This document shows, one piece after another, positions 29,095-38,863 of a stretch of 64,000 nucleotides of DNA. Position 1 is the stretch's first letter, and each line of letters starts with the position of its first letter. A model generated the notes under the pieces. The model did not search any database. It worked only from the letters and a program-made list of their open reading frames with translations, and was not told the DNA's origin. The DNA is from Seonamhaeicola sp. Its GTDB lineage: Bacteria; Bacteroidota; Bacteroidia; Flavobacteriales; Flavobacteriaceae. The stretch covers positions 1-64,000 of the forward strand of contig NZ_JANQJQ010000045.1 in NCBI RefSeq assembly GCF_028281565.1, in the 5' to 3' direction. The translations under genes were made by a program, and so were the position numbers.

Positions 29095-31686
29095 ATGAAA
29101 AAAACTACTCATTTTTTATTAATGGTTGTGGCTATGTTATTTAGTGCAGCTATTTTTGCTCAGACAGTCTCAGGAACCATTGTAGAGGCTGGTACTAATG
29201 TGCCGCTTCCCGGGGCTAATGTTATCGAGAAAGGTACATCTAATGGTGTTACTTCAGATTTTGATGGTAAGTTTGCTTTACAGACAACATCGTCTTCCGG
29301 AGAGATTATAATCTCCTTTATTGGATACAACTCTAAAACCATTGCCTTTTCGGGCAATACCGATCTAGGAACTATAGAACTTGAATCCAGTCAGGTTGGT
29401 TTAGAGGAAGTTCAGATTATCGCATCAGTTGCTGTGGACAGAAAGACGCCTGTGGCGGTTTCAACAATTAAATCAGCTGATATTGAACTTAAATTAGGGA
29501 CACAGGAATTTCCTGAAATTTTAAAGTCCACACCAGGTGTTTATGCTACCAAGCAAGGCGGTGGTTATGGAGATGCTCGCGTTAATATAAGAGGATTTCA
29601 ATCTGAAAACGTTGCCGTTATGATTAATGGTATTCCTGTTAACGATATGGAAAACGGACGTGTATTCTGGAGTAACTGGGCTGGTCTTGGTGATGTAACA
29701 AGCCAAATGCAAGTTCAAAGAGGTCTAGGGGCTTCAAAAATAGCTGTACCATCAATTGGAGGAACCATTAATGTTGTTACAAAGACTACGGATGTTGAAC
29801 AAGGGGGTAATCTAATAACATCTATTGGTAATGATGGGTATTTTAAGTATGGACTTACTTATTCTACAGGTTTAATGGAGAATGGTTTTGCAGCAACAGT
29901 TTCTGCGGCTAAAACAGAAGGTGATGGTTATGTAGATGGTACCGAGTTTACAGGGTTTAATTATTTTGTGAATATTTCCAAAGAAATAAACGATGCGCAC
30001 AGAATTTCTTTTTCTGCTTTTGGTGCCAAACAACGACATGGGCAAAGACAAAATAGACAGCTAATATCTACTTTTAGAAATAATGAAAGAGGTAGAAAAT
30101 TTAATGCCGATTGGGGTTATAAACAAGGACAATTAACTTTTCAGGAAGATAACTTTTATCACAAGCCACAAATTTCCTTAAATCATTATTGGGATTTAAG
30201 TGATAATACCTCAATTAGTACCTCTGCATATGTGTCATTTGGTACTGGTGGCGGTGGCGGAATTCGCGGTGAAAATAAATTCACGTTTAACCCTGATGGA
30301 AGCAGTGATTACAGAGTAGGACTTTATGGACCTATAAACTTCGATAAAATTGCTGAAGAAAATGAAGCGCTTGGCGCAAATGGATCAGAAACCATTTTAA
30401 GAGCGTCTCGTAATGATCATAACTGGTATGGCGTTTTATCAACTTTAAAAACATATTTATCTGATGATTTAGTTCTGTTAGCTGGTTTAGATTTTAGATC
30501 TTACACCGGTATTCACTTCCAAGAAGTTACAGATTTATTAGGAGGTCAGTATTGGTTAGATGATGGTGATGAGAATAATCCGAATAATTTAACAAGAGTT
30601 GGCGATAAAATTAATTATCATAATGACGGTAAAGTAGGATGGATAGGAGCTTTTGGTCAATTAGAATATGATGTGAATGAGAGCTTTAATACCTATTTAG
30701 CTCTAGCCGCCTCTAATACATCATACCAAAGAATAGATTACTTTAATTACCTTGATTCTGATCCGTTACAGGAAACTGACAAATACAACTTTTTTGGCTT
30801 TAGTGTTAAAGGAGGTGGTAACTACAGAATAGATGATAATCATAATGTATTTGTTAATGTTGGTTATTTTGAACGAGCAGCAGATTTTGATGCCGTATTC
30901 TTAAACTTTAGCAATGACAACATTAATGCTGATGCTGAAAACGAAAAGATTACAAGTTTTGAATTGGGTTATGGTTACAGAAGCGATAGGTTGTCTGCCA
31001 ATTTAAATTTATATAGAACATCATGGAATGACAGAACAGAAACTGCAACCTTCCAGCAACCCGATCTTACTAGAGCTACAGCTAATATTTTAGGTGTTAA
31101 TGCAATACACCAAGGTGTAGAATTAGACTTTAACTATAAAGTTAGTGAGAAAATAAATATTACAGGTATGTTATCTTTAGGAGATTGGAAATGGGATAAC
31201 AATGTAGAAAATGTTATAATATTTAATGAAGAACAAGAGCAAGTTGGAGATCCTTTTAACTTACACATTGCTGGATTAAAAGTTGGTGATGCAGCGCAAA
31301 CAACTGCTGCTTTGGGTCTAAATTATAAAATTTCTCCTGAGACTAAGTTAATAATAGACTATAATTATTTTGCCGATAATTATGCCGATTTTGACCCTAG
31401 TGATAGGGGGGTTAATGGTGATACTCCAGAAGAAATAGCTGCAGAGTTAGCTACAGATCCTATTCAACCTTGGAAACTACCAGATTTTGGATTGTTTGAT
31501 GTAGTGTTCAAGCACGATTTTGAATTTGGACCATTTGACACTACTTTAACAGGTAGAGTTAATAATGTATTTGACACAGAATATATCTCTGATGCTCAAG
31601 ATGGATCTGAATCTAGGACGGATACTGCACTAGTTTATTATGGTTTTGGAAGAACATTTAGTGTGGGAGTAAAACTTAATTTTTAA
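29095..31686 (+). CDS. TonB-dependent receptor with carboxypeptidase-D-like N-terminus (receptor 1)
   Basis: An 863-aa outer-membrane transporter. Signal peptide about 1-22 ending IFAQ; a CarboxypepD-regulatory-like beta-sandwich (about 23-110, GTSNGVTSDFDGKF); plug domain (about 110-230, STPGVYATKQGGGYGDARVN, INGIPVNDMENGRVFW); and a 22-strand-type barrel ending in aromatic VKLNF. It shares distinctive stretches with the receptor at 35998 (WSNW, LNHYWDL, DLLG followed by GDK and YH), so the two are paralogues. The downstream lipoprotein gene starts 12 bases after its stop and probably encodes the surface partner, as in SusC/SusD-like pairs, although it is not SusD-like in sequence. Confidence 0.92.
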   Translation: MKKTTHFLLMVVAMLFSAAIFAQTVSGTIVEAGTNVPLPGANVIEKGTSNGVTSDFDGKFALQTTSSSGEIIISFIGYNSKTIAFSGNTDLGTIELESSQVGLEEVQIIASVAVDRKTPVAVSTIKSADIELKLGTQEFPEILKSTPGVYATKQGGGYGDARVNIRGFQSENVAVMINGIPVNDMENGRVFWSNWAGLGDVTSQMQVQRGLGASKIAVPSIGGTINVVTKTTDVEQGGNLITSIGNDGYFKYGLTYSTGLMENGFAATVSAAKTEGDGYVDGTEFTGFNYFVNISKEINDAHRISFSAFGAKQRHGQRQNRQLISTFRNNERGRKFNADWGYKQGQLTFQEDNFYHKPQISLNHYWDLSDNTSISTSAYVSFGTGGGGGIRGENKFTFNPDGSSDYRVGLYGPINFDKIAEENEALGANGSETILRASRNDHNWYGVLSTLKTYLSDDLVLLAGLDFRSYTGIHFQEVTDLLGGQYWLDDGDENNPNNLTRVGDKINYHNDGKVGWIGAFGQLEYDVNESFNTYLALAASNTSYQRIDYFNYLDSDPLQETDKYNFFGFSVKGGGNYRIDDNHNVFVNVGYFERAADFDAVFLNFSNDNINADAENEKITSFELGYGYRSDRLSANLNLYRTSWNDRTETATFQQPDLTRATANILGVNAIHQGVELDFNYKVSEKINITGMLSLGDWKWDNNVENVIIFNEEQEQVGDPFNLHIAGLKVGDAAQTTAALGLNYKISPETKLIIDYNYFADNYADFDPSDRGVNGDTPEEIAAELATDPIQPWKLPDFGLFDVVFKHDFEFGPFDTTLTGRVNNVFDTEYISDAQDGSESRTDTALVYYGFGRTFSVGVKLNF

Positions 31687-31698
31687 AAAACTGTAGAA

Positions 31699-32844
31699 AT
31701 GAAAAGAATAATTTATTGTTTAGCCATGTTAGGAGCAATCATGACCGGTTGTAATCCTAATGAAGATATTTACAACAGATTAGATGCTGTTGAGGATCCT
31801 ATTGTTGGAGACGTGACTCTAACACTTTCAGATGATGATTATGATGATCTGGGCTTAAGCTTCCCTAATTTTAGCTCTACTGATGATGCTAAATCTATGA
31901 TTCCAGGGTTATTGTCGGACAAGTATCCGATTTGGGGATTAGGGTCTATAGCGGTTGTTACGTATGATTTGTGGGCCCCTAAAAGTGATGAGAGAAGCCT
32001 TATAAGATATACCGTAAGCAGCCAGGATTATGATGATTTGGGGCATACTTTTGGGAATTTTGACAGAGACTCCGAAATTTACGAGTTCTTAGAGTGGAAA
32101 TACCCCTCTCCGGAGGATAGAACCTTAGTGTCATTAACCTATGATTTTTGGAATGGTTCCGTTAATGAATTCAATAACGGATACTTATACCTTGACGGAG
32201 CATGGATGTTTGTACTGGGATTCACCGATGACCAATACACTGAAATGGGAGAAGGCTTCCCGAATTTCTCCAATGAAGATGAGGCTATTGCCAAGATCCC
32301 AATCATTTTAAAAGATATCTTTAAGTTTGAACCGAAAGCAGCAGGCGATATTGAGGCTATTATGTACAAACTTTTTGTTACCGATGTTGATGACATTGAT
32401 AACGATGGACGTACTGATGACAGAACTACGTATAGTTATGTGAAGTACTTTATTTTTGATGGTGCAGATTGGGCAGAATATACCAATATAATTAGTGAAA
32501 CGCTTCAGTTTGGTCATGACGGATCTACCTGGGTTCCTGATAATACTATTAAGTATACATTTACCGGAGATGATGTTGCTTTTATCTCCAACGCTTTTAT
32601 AGAAATATATCCGGGGCCGGCAGATAATGTAGGGTTCTTCGGAAGTTTTGACAGAAGACCGGGAAGCAACAATTATTGGAGTGATGGGATGCTCTTGGAA
32701 GCATTTAATGTACTTTTAAATGATAAAAATCCATCAGCAGAAGAAGGGCAGAAGTATGTATTGACGTATGTTATTTATAATGGTTCTACCGTTAACGAAA
32801 CCATGAGCGTTATCAAAACCGATGGTGTTTGGGTATATCAATAA
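31699..32844 (+). CDS. Lipoprotein of unknown family with four degenerate internal repeats
   Basis: A 381-aa lipoprotein (lipobox AIMTGC, Cys 18). I do not recognise the family. It contains a repeated module at about 39-95, 103-155, 172-228 and, more diverged, 287-365. Each begins with a strand, then an aromatic/Asp turn (DYDDLG, DYDDLG, QYTEMG), an F-x-N-F block (FPNF, FGNF, FPNF), an acidic helix ending I-P, and a hydrophobic strand (VVTYDLW, SLTYDFW, AIMYKLF). A D-rich loop (DDIDNDGRTDD) near 232 may bind calcium. It is in an operon with receptor 1 and is therefore probably its surface-exposed ligand-binding partner; the ligand is unknown. A terminator follows. Confidence 0.8.
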   Translation: MKRIIYCLAMLGAIMTGCNPNEDIYNRLDAVEDPIVGDVTLTLSDDDYDDLGLSFPNFSSTDDAKSMIPGLLSDKYPIWGLGSIAVVTYDLWAPKSDERSLIRYTVSSQDYDDLGHTFGNFDRDSEIYEFLEWKYPSPEDRTLVSLTYDFWNGSVNEFNNGYLYLDGAWMFVLGFTDDQYTEMGEGFPNFSNEDEAIAKIPIILKDIFKFEPKAAGDIEAIMYKLFVTDVDDIDNDGRTDDRTTYSYVKYFIFDGADWAEYTNIISETLQFGHDGSTWVPDNTIKYTFTGDDVAFISNAFIEIYPGPADNVGFFGSFDRRPGSNNYWSDGMLLEAFNVLLNDKNPSAEEGQKYVLTYVIYNGSTVNETMSVIKTDGVWVYQ

Positions 32845-32862
32845 ATCAAACATTTATAGAAT

Positions 32863-32898
32863 ATAAAAAACCACCTCATCCAGAGGTGGTTTTTTTTC
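32863..32898 (+). terminator. Intrinsic terminator after the receptor 1/lipoprotein operon
   Basis: ACCACCTC (32870-32877) pairs with GAGGTGGT (32883-32890) around a 5-base loop. A run of A before it and T after it lengthen the stem and permit termination in both directions. Confidence 0.9.
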
Positions 32899-32919
32899 CT
32901 GATAATTCAATACCTTTAT

Positions 32920-34275
32920 ATGGCAATGAAAAAATTTGTTTTAATAGTTATAACAACCTTGATCTATAGTTGTAGCTCAGGAGGGGATGATACACCTGCT
33001 CCAAAGCAGGAACCTAAAGATGACGGAGAACCGGTTGCAGTTAATGACACTGCTACCACTCAGGAAGACGAAGAACTTTCAATTTCCAATTTATTGGATA
33101 ATGATACCGTTGTTGATAATGCCAAAATCACCGCTTTTGATGCTACTACTAGTAAAGGAGGAACGGTGTCTGATGAAAGAACCCATTATTTATATACTCC
33201 AAAACCGGGTTTTGTTGGAGATGATACTTTTACCTATACCCTTTGTGATGATGATGCGCCGGCTAATTGCTCAACCGCTACAGTTACCATTACGGTGACA
33301 GATGAAGGGAATCCAACGGCCGAAAATGACGCCGTGAATGTTTTGGAGAATAAAACAAAAGTGATCTCTAATTTGTTAGAAAATGATGCTGCCATTGACG
33401 ATGCCGTATTAACATCAATTGATGACGCTTTAACAGAAGGAACGGTAGTTTTAAATGGGGATGGAACGGTAAGTTATACGCCTAAAACCGATTTTGTTGG
33501 AACTGATTCATTTACATACACCATTTGTGATGACGATGAGCCAACAAACTCTTGTGCGACGGCAACCGTTACCCTAACTGTTATAAGTGCCATTGATTTT
33601 AATATTCAGGCGGGACTTGTTGATTATTACAGCGGTGTTATTTTTTCTGCAGATCCGGATTTAATGTTTGAAGAATTGGAAGCAGTAACAAAGACTAAAC
33701 ATACAACCATATTATCGTATGGCCAGAGGCATCAATATTTATACAATGCCGATGAAGATTTGAGTAATGCCGATAATGTCATTTTAATGTATTCAGGAGA
33801 AAGTAGGTATTGGGAAGAGTATACATCAGGGACTAACCCTTATTCCCCTCAAACGTTCAATACGGAGCACGTGTATCCGCAGTCTTTATTAAGTGCAGAT
33901 GATGCCGTAACAGATTTACATCATTTAAGAGCATGTGACGCTACGGTAAACAGTGACAGGCTTAACTATCCTTTTGTTGACGGGAGCGGTGCTTATAAGT
34001 TAATTGGAGAAACCTGGTTCCCCGGTGATGCCTGGAAAGGGGATGTGGCCAGAATGATGATGTATTTGAACCTTAGGTATGGCGAAATATTCACAAAGGT
34101 TGGTACTATAGAGTTGTTTTTACAATGGAATATTGAGGACCCAGTATCCGTCTTTGAAGAACAACGTAATACGGTTATTTATGGGGCTCAGGGGAATAGA
34201 AACCCGTTTATTGATAATCCCTATTTAGCTACTTTGATTTGGGGAGGTAATGCTGCCGAGAATAAATGGGAATAG
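32920..34275 (+). CDS. Secreted endonuclease I lipoprotein with two cadherin/Ig-like domains
   Basis: A 451-aa predicted lipoprotein (lipobox LIYSC). Two tandem Ig-like domains of the VCBS/tandem-95 type follow (about 38-127 and 132-222; each ends in TFTYT or SFTYT then CDDD and TVT). The C-terminal EndA/NucM endonuclease I domain (about 235-451) has the beta-beta-alpha-Me core FNTEHVYPQS, DLHHLRACD, GDVARMMMYLNLRYG and the closing QGNRNPFIDNP. Such enzymes cut extracellular DNA and RNA without sequence specificity. It sits next to the TonB-receptor modules, supporting a scavenging role. An ATG at 32926 is an equally good start. A terminator follows. Confidence 0.92.
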   Translation: MAMKKFVLIVITTLIYSCSSGGDDTPAPKQEPKDDGEPVAVNDTATTQEDEELSISNLLDNDTVVDNAKITAFDATTSKGGTVSDERTHYLYTPKPGFVGDDTFTYTLCDDDAPANCSTATVTITVTDEGNPTAENDAVNVLENKTKVISNLLENDAAIDDAVLTSIDDALTEGTVVLNGDGTVSYTPKTDFVGTDSFTYTICDDDEPTNSCATATVTLTVISAIDFNIQAGLVDYYSGVIFSADPDLMFEELEAVTKTKHTTILSYGQRHQYLYNADEDLSNADNVILMYSGESRYWEEYTSGTNPYSPQTFNTEHVYPQSLLSADDAVTDLHHLRACDATVNSDRLNYPFVDGSGAYKLIGETWFPGDAWKGDVARMMMYLNLRYGEIFTKVGTIELFLQWNIEDPVSVFEEQRNTVIYGAQGNRNPFIDNPYLATLIWGGNAAENKWE

Positions 34276-34296
34276 TTTTTATCTGTTAAAGATTTC

Positions 34297-34326
34297 AAAC
34301 CGCTACTTTTAAGAAGCGGTTTTTTT
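34297..34326 (+). terminator. Intrinsic terminator after the endonuclease I gene
   Basis: AAACCGCT (34297-34304) and AGCGGTTT (34315-34322) form an 8-bp stem around a 10-base loop, with a T run to 34326. Confidence 0.88.
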
Positions 34327-34370
34327 ATGGATTAAAATCACTATTTTTGGTTTCATTTAAATTCAAGATC

Positions 34371-34808
34371 ATGTACGAAACCATACTTACTTTACATTCT
34401 TACTGGGCCTATATTGTGCTTTTAATTTTAATTATTGCCACGTTTAATGCGATTATTAAAACTGCTGGAGGCAAAGAATACAGTGCCAAAGATTTTAGGG
34501 TTTCCCTGTTCACTTTAATAGTCTCACACATTCAACTCTTAATAGGGATCATACTTTATTTTGTGTCACCCAGATTTGAACTGTGGAGTGAATTAGGAGG
34601 TGGTGTCATGAGCAACAGTTTGGCACGTTTGTTCTTAGTGGAACACCCGTTGGTAAATATCATTGCCGTAGCATTGATTACCATTGGTTATTCCAAACAT
34701 AAAAAGAAACTAACCTCTAAAGCCAAGCTTAAGACCATAGCTGTTTTCTATACTATTGCTTTAGTGTTGTTTTTATCCAGGATCCCGTGGAGTACATGGA
34801 TGGCATAA
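34371..34808 (+). CDS. Small four-helix membrane protein, cytochrome-b-like
   Basis: 145 aa from the ATG at 34371; a TTG 24 bases earlier is in frame but less likely. Four hydrophobic helices are visible (about 10-28, 45-65, 85-108, 122-138). Histidines lie in helix positions LHSYW, SHIQLL and VEHPLVN, as in small di-haem b-type cytochromes or CopD-like proteins; haem binding is inference. The end SRIPWSTWMA is distinctive. Flavobacterial proteins of this size and shape are commonly labelled cytochrome B. It ends 6 bases from the convergent nuclease gene and does not obviously belong to the scavenging set. Confidence 0.75.
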   Translation: MYETILTLHSYWAYIVLLILIIATFNAIIKTAGGKEYSAKDFRVSLFTLIVSHIQLLIGIILYFVSPRFELWSELGGGVMSNSLARLFLVEHPLVNIIAVALITIGYSKHKKKLTSKAKLKTIAVFYTIALVLFLSRIPWSTWMA

Positions 34809-34814
34809 AAATGC

Positions 34815-35864
34815 TTATTCTATCACTTTAACTACATAAACATAAACCGGGAAATGGTCACTAAAGCCATTGGTGAATGCACCCCTTGAAAAACTTCTGA
34901 ACGGATAGCCTTTATACTGCCCTTTATTGTGAATTAAATAAGACGCATTAAAAATACCGGCCTTATAATATCTCAGCGAAGGTGTATGCTTATCAAGCAG
35001 TGGTTTGGTGACCAGTATTTGGTCAAATAAATTCCAGATATCCCTATATGCCGTGGTTCCCAAGCCGTTTTTATAGAATTTGGTAAAGGGATTATAAATA
35101 CCTTTTAAGCCAACATTGTCCCTTTTTTCCTTTGCTTTTAAAACGTCTTCAATACTTGCGTTGGTCGGGTTGTCGTTGAGGTCGCCCATTATGAAAATTT
35201 TAGCATAGGGATCATTAGATTGTAGCGAGTCCACCAGGCGTTTGGTTAATTTAGCGGCAGCCACTCGCTTGGGCCTGCTTCTGCTTTCCCCTCCCCGCCT
35301 GGAGGGCCAATGATTGACTATCAGGTGGATTAATTCATCTTCAAGCGTTCCGCTAACTAATAATTGATCGCGTGTATGAACTCTTGTCCGGTCCTGGTCG
35401 TCATATATTTTCAGTTCATATGTACTGCTATGTAATGGCGTAAAGACTTTTTTTTGGTAAAGAAGCGCCACATCAATACCTCTGGCATCGGGAGCATCAT
35501 AATGTATAATACCATAATCTTTAGGTGCCAGTAAAGAGTCATTGACCAGGTCTTCTATGACGGTCCGGTTTTCAACTTCACAAATACCAATGATACTTGG
35601 GGTGTTTTTGGTGGTCTCTCTGCCTATATCGGCAAGAACTCTCGCCATATTCTTGATCTTTTGCCTGTAAACTTTTCCTCTATTGGCCTTAAGCTCCATG
35701 ATCGGGCTATGCTCATCCAATTTATTGGGGTTGTTAATGGTATCAAACAGGTTTTCTAAGTTATAGAAGGCTACGGTATGAATTTTAAATTTCTTTTCCT
35801 GGGCATTAATAGTTATACTTAAGGTTATTAGTAAAACGGAAACACAACATTTTAAATAGGTCAT
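34815..35864 (-). CDS. Exported endonuclease/exonuclease/phosphatase-family enzyme
   Basis: 349 aa with a signal peptide ending about TINAQ (residue 22). EEP-fold signature residues are all present: AFYNLENLFD (metal-binding N and E), GICEVENRTVIEDL (catalytic E), RGIDVALLY, NHWPSRRGG, GDLNDNP (D and N), and FSDHFPVYV (the catalytic D-H pair). The family includes DNase I-like nucleases, including extracellular nucleases such as the nuclease domain of ExeM, and phosphodiesterases; the exact substrate is not settled by sequence. It is divergent from TonB receptor 2 and paralogous to the gene at 40356, which lacks a signal peptide. Confidence 0.9.
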   Translation of the reverse strand: MTYLKCCVSVLLITLSITINAQEKKFKIHTVAFYNLENLFDTINNPNKLDEHSPIMELKANRGKVYRQKIKNMARVLADIGRETTKNTPSIIGICEVENRTVIEDLVNDSLLAPKDYGIIHYDAPDARGIDVALLYQKKVFTPLHSSTYELKIYDDQDRTRVHTRDQLLVSGTLEDELIHLIVNHWPSRRGGESRSRPKRVAAAKLTKRLVDSLQSNDPYAKIFIMGDLNDNPTNASIEDVLKAKEKRDNVGLKGIYNPFTKFYKNGLGTTAYRDIWNLFDQILVTKPLLDKHTPSLRYYKAGIFNASYLIHNKGQYKGYPFRSFSRGAFTNGFSDHFPVYVYVVKVIE

Positions 35865-35997
35865 AACATGAAATAGCTATAAGTTAACTTCATATACAAA
35901 GCTAAGCTAAAGTTAAATGTTTAGTATAAATAATATCGTATTTTGTTATTTATACGAATTAGATTACTTTTATTATTGTATTAATCTTAATATTAAT

Positions 35998-38799
35998 ATG
36001 AGTAAAAGGTTACTAATTCTTTTTTTTGGATTTTTTTCACCCCTTGTTTATGCGCAACAAACGGTCGTTACCGGAAGTGTAAAAGAAGTCCTGTCCTTTG
36101 AGCCTATTGAAGGTGTATTGGTAGCCATTGAAAGGACTAATTTAAAAACACTTACTGACCGGTTAGGAGAATTTATGTTTTCTGAAAGTGTTCCTTTAGG
36201 AGAACAAATTTTAACGATTTCAAAAACAGGATATATATCAAAACGATTTCCAATAGTAGTAAATGAAGGTCAAATTGTAAATATAACGGATATGACCTTA
36301 GAAAGGGTTGCTTCTGAAACAGAAGATTTATTTACAATTACCTTGTCTGATGACGAACTAAATGATGATACCAGTGGCGCCGATAATATTTCGGGATTGC
36401 TGGCATCCTCTTTGGATATTTTTCAAAGGACAGCGGCTTTTGAATTCAGCTCATCATTTTTTAGAATTCGAGGATTGGATTCAAATAACAGCTCCATTCT
36501 GATAAATGGTATTGAGATGAACAAAGCTTTTAACGGAAGACCACAATGGAGCAATTGGGGAGGGATTAATGACGTATTAAGAAATCAGGAGTTGTCATTT
36601 GGGTTAGCTCCGGCCGGTTACACTTTTGGTAGTGTTTTAGGTAGTACTAATGTCAATGTTAGAGCATCCGAAACACTACCCGGTGGACGCATAACTTACG
36701 CTTCTTCTAACAGGAGTTATGCAAACAGGCTAATGGCTACTTATGCTTCAGGATTGTTGAAAAGCAACTGGGCCTATACTATATCAGTAGGAAGACGCTG
36801 GGGCCGTGAAGGCTATCAGGACGCCACGCTTTACAATTCCAATTCGTTTTTTGTTTCCGTAGAAAAGAAATTTAATGATAGGCATAGTCTAAACTTAACT
36901 ACTATTTACACCCCAAATAGAAGAGGGAAATCTTCGCCCAATACACAAGAAGTGTATGATTTAAAGGATACAAAGTATAATGAATATTGGGGCTGGCAAG
37001 ATGGTGCAAAAAGAAACTCAAGAATTAAAGAAGTTAATGAACCTGTAATAATGCTGAATCACTACTGGGATTTAGACAGTAAAACTACTTTAAATACCAA
37101 TATGGCTTATCAGTTCGGGAAAATGGGAAACAGTCGTTTAGATTATAACGGTACTGATTTAATTAATGGTTTCCCCCAGGGAGGAGGGGCAAACCCCAGT
37201 CCAACGTATTATCAAAAATTACCAGGTTATTTTGAAAGAAACTTTCCTAACGACTTGCAATTTGCTTACGGAGCATTAAAAGCGTTTCAAAATGATGGGC
37301 AGATAAACTGGAATGCTATGTATGATGCTAACTTAAGTAATGTGCAGAATGGTGGAAATGCTATATATGCTCTATATGAGGATAGAGTAGATGATACACA
37401 ATTAACCGTTAATTCCATTTTAAATAAATCCTTAAATGACCATATGGTTTTGAATGCCTCTGTTGGTTATAAAAATTTAAAATCAGAGAATTTTGCTGAA
37501 GTTTTAGATCTTTTAGGGGCTTCGACGTATTTGGATATTGATGGTTTTGCAACTAATATAGACGAAGCACAAAATGATCTATTGAACCCAAACAGGTTGG
37601 TTAGCGAAGGCGATAAATTCAAATATCATTACAATGTGCTGGTTACTGAGCTTAATGCTTTTGCACAAGCACAATTAACTTATAATAAGATAGATTTTTA
37701 TGTTTCAGGTAATGTAAAACGAACACAATATCAAAGAGAAGGAATTTATCAAAATGGCGGTTTCCCGGATAGTTCTTTAGGTAAAGGAGCGCCATTGCCT
37801 TTTACTGGTTTTGGATCTAAGGCAGGAGCAACTTTAAAATTAACAGGAAAACATTTATTCAATGTTAATGCCGGTTATATTTCAAGAGCGCCTTCCATTC
37901 AAAATACTTTTTCAAACTCAAGAGAAAATCACAATGTGGTACCTGATATCTCAGAAGAAAATATCATGTCTGTAGATGCTAGTTATATATTGAGATCACC
38001 ATTTGTACAGGCAAAATTTACAGGATATTATACTAAAATAACAGATGCCAGTGAGATATCTTTCTTTTTTGCCGATGGTATTGGTGGTGATAATGCCGTA
38101 TTTGTTCAGGAGATTTTACAAGGCATTGATAAAAAGCATTTAGGAGTAGAAATAGGTGTGGAAGCACAGGTAACCTCAGATATTAAATTAAAAGGGGCTG
38201 CTGCTGTTGGTCAATTTACTTATGACAATAATCCTAATCTATATCTTTCAACGGAGCCGGATCAGGAATCTACAGATGCCGGTTTTGTTAATGGATTTAA
38301 GGATTTTGGCCAGTCAAAACTAAAAAATTACAGGTTGGCTTCCGGCCCTCAAAATGCCTGTTCAGTTGGTTTTGAATACAGAGACCCGGAGTATTGGTGG
38401 TTTGGAGCAACAGCTAATTTTTTCTCAAACACTTATATTGATGTAAGCCCATTAACCAGGTCTTCAAACTTTAATACGGATTTTGATGGCAATGTTTTTA
38501 ACGATTATGACGAAGCTTTAGCAAGAGCCTTATTAAAACAAGAACGTTTTGATGATTATATGGTCATTAATTTGGTTGGTGGTAAATCATGGAAAGTTGG
38601 CAAATATTATATAGGGCTGTTTGCAAGTATAAATAACCTTTTGGATGAAATATATAAAACCGGTGGTTTTGAACAGGGAAGAAATGCTAATTATAGGGAA
38701 TTAAGAGATGATAAGGCATTGGATATACCGGTTTTTGGGCCAAAATATTGGTATGGAAGAGGAACTACCTACTTCTTAAACCTCAACATCAGATTCTAG
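35998..38799 (+). CDS. TonB-dependent receptor with carboxypeptidase-D-like N-terminus (receptor 2)
   Basis: About 933 aa from ATG 35998, which places a good signal peptide (MSKRLLILFFGFFSPLVYAQ) at the N-terminus; an in-frame ATG at 35917 would add a poor extension. Regulatory-like sandwich about 22-110, plug about 120-235 (FRIRGLDSNNSSILINGIEM, RPQWSNWGG), then barrel to the C-terminal LNLNIRF. It shares WSNW, LNHYWDL and a DLLG...GDKFKYHYN region with receptor 1. The next gene, a DUF5689 lipoprotein, starts 64 bases downstream and is the likely partner. The substrate is unknown; flanking nuclease-family genes suggest nucleic-acid fragments or nucleotides. Confidence 0.92.
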   Translation: MSKRLLILFFGFFSPLVYAQQTVVTGSVKEVLSFEPIEGVLVAIERTNLKTLTDRLGEFMFSESVPLGEQILTISKTGYISKRFPIVVNEGQIVNITDMTLERVASETEDLFTITLSDDELNDDTSGADNISGLLASSLDIFQRTAAFEFSSSFFRIRGLDSNNSSILINGIEMNKAFNGRPQWSNWGGINDVLRNQELSFGLAPAGYTFGSVLGSTNVNVRASETLPGGRITYASSNRSYANRLMATYASGLLKSNWAYTISVGRRWGREGYQDATLYNSNSFFVSVEKKFNDRHSLNLTTIYTPNRRGKSSPNTQEVYDLKDTKYNEYWGWQDGAKRNSRIKEVNEPVIMLNHYWDLDSKTTLNTNMAYQFGKMGNSRLDYNGTDLINGFPQGGGANPSPTYYQKLPGYFERNFPNDLQFAYGALKAFQNDGQINWNAMYDANLSNVQNGGNAIYALYEDRVDDTQLTVNSILNKSLNDHMVLNASVGYKNLKSENFAEVLDLLGASTYLDIDGFATNIDEAQNDLLNPNRLVSEGDKFKYHYNVLVTELNAFAQAQLTYNKIDFYVSGNVKRTQYQREGIYQNGGFPDSSLGKGAPLPFTGFGSKAGATLKLTGKHLFNVNAGYISRAPSIQNTFSNSRENHNVVPDISEENIMSVDASYILRSPFVQAKFTGYYTKITDASEISFFFADGIGGDNAVFVQEILQGIDKKHLGVEIGVEAQVTSDIKLKGAAAVGQFTYDNNPNLYLSTEPDQESTDAGFVNGFKDFGQSKLKNYRLASGPQNACSVGFEYRDPEYWWFGATANFFSNTYIDVSPLTRSSNFNTDFDGNVFNDYDEALARALLKQERFDDYMVINLVGGKSWKVGKYYIGLFASINNLLDEIYKTGGFEQGRNANYRELRDDKALDIPVFGPKYWYGRGTTYFLNLNIRF

Positions 38800-38806
38800 A
38801 AATTGT

Positions 38807-38850
38807 CACTCCTGTCTTTACTATCTCAGGATAAATTTTGGCAGGAATCT
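38807..38850. repeat. Degenerate hairpin repeat between receptor 2 and the DUF5689 gene
   Basis: GTCACTCCTG and GGCAGGAATC flank an enlarged loop containing CTCAGGATAAA. Both pieces occur in the composite repeat at 22792 and 47877, so this looks like a worn copy. Confidence 0.4.
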
Positions 38851-38863
38851 AAAACAAATAATT

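Noticed and set aside
29095..32844. Receptor 1 and lipoprotein considered as a classical SusC/SusD glycan locus
   Set aside because: The lipoprotein lacks SusD TPR helices and no glycoside hydrolase or polysaccharide lyase is nearby.
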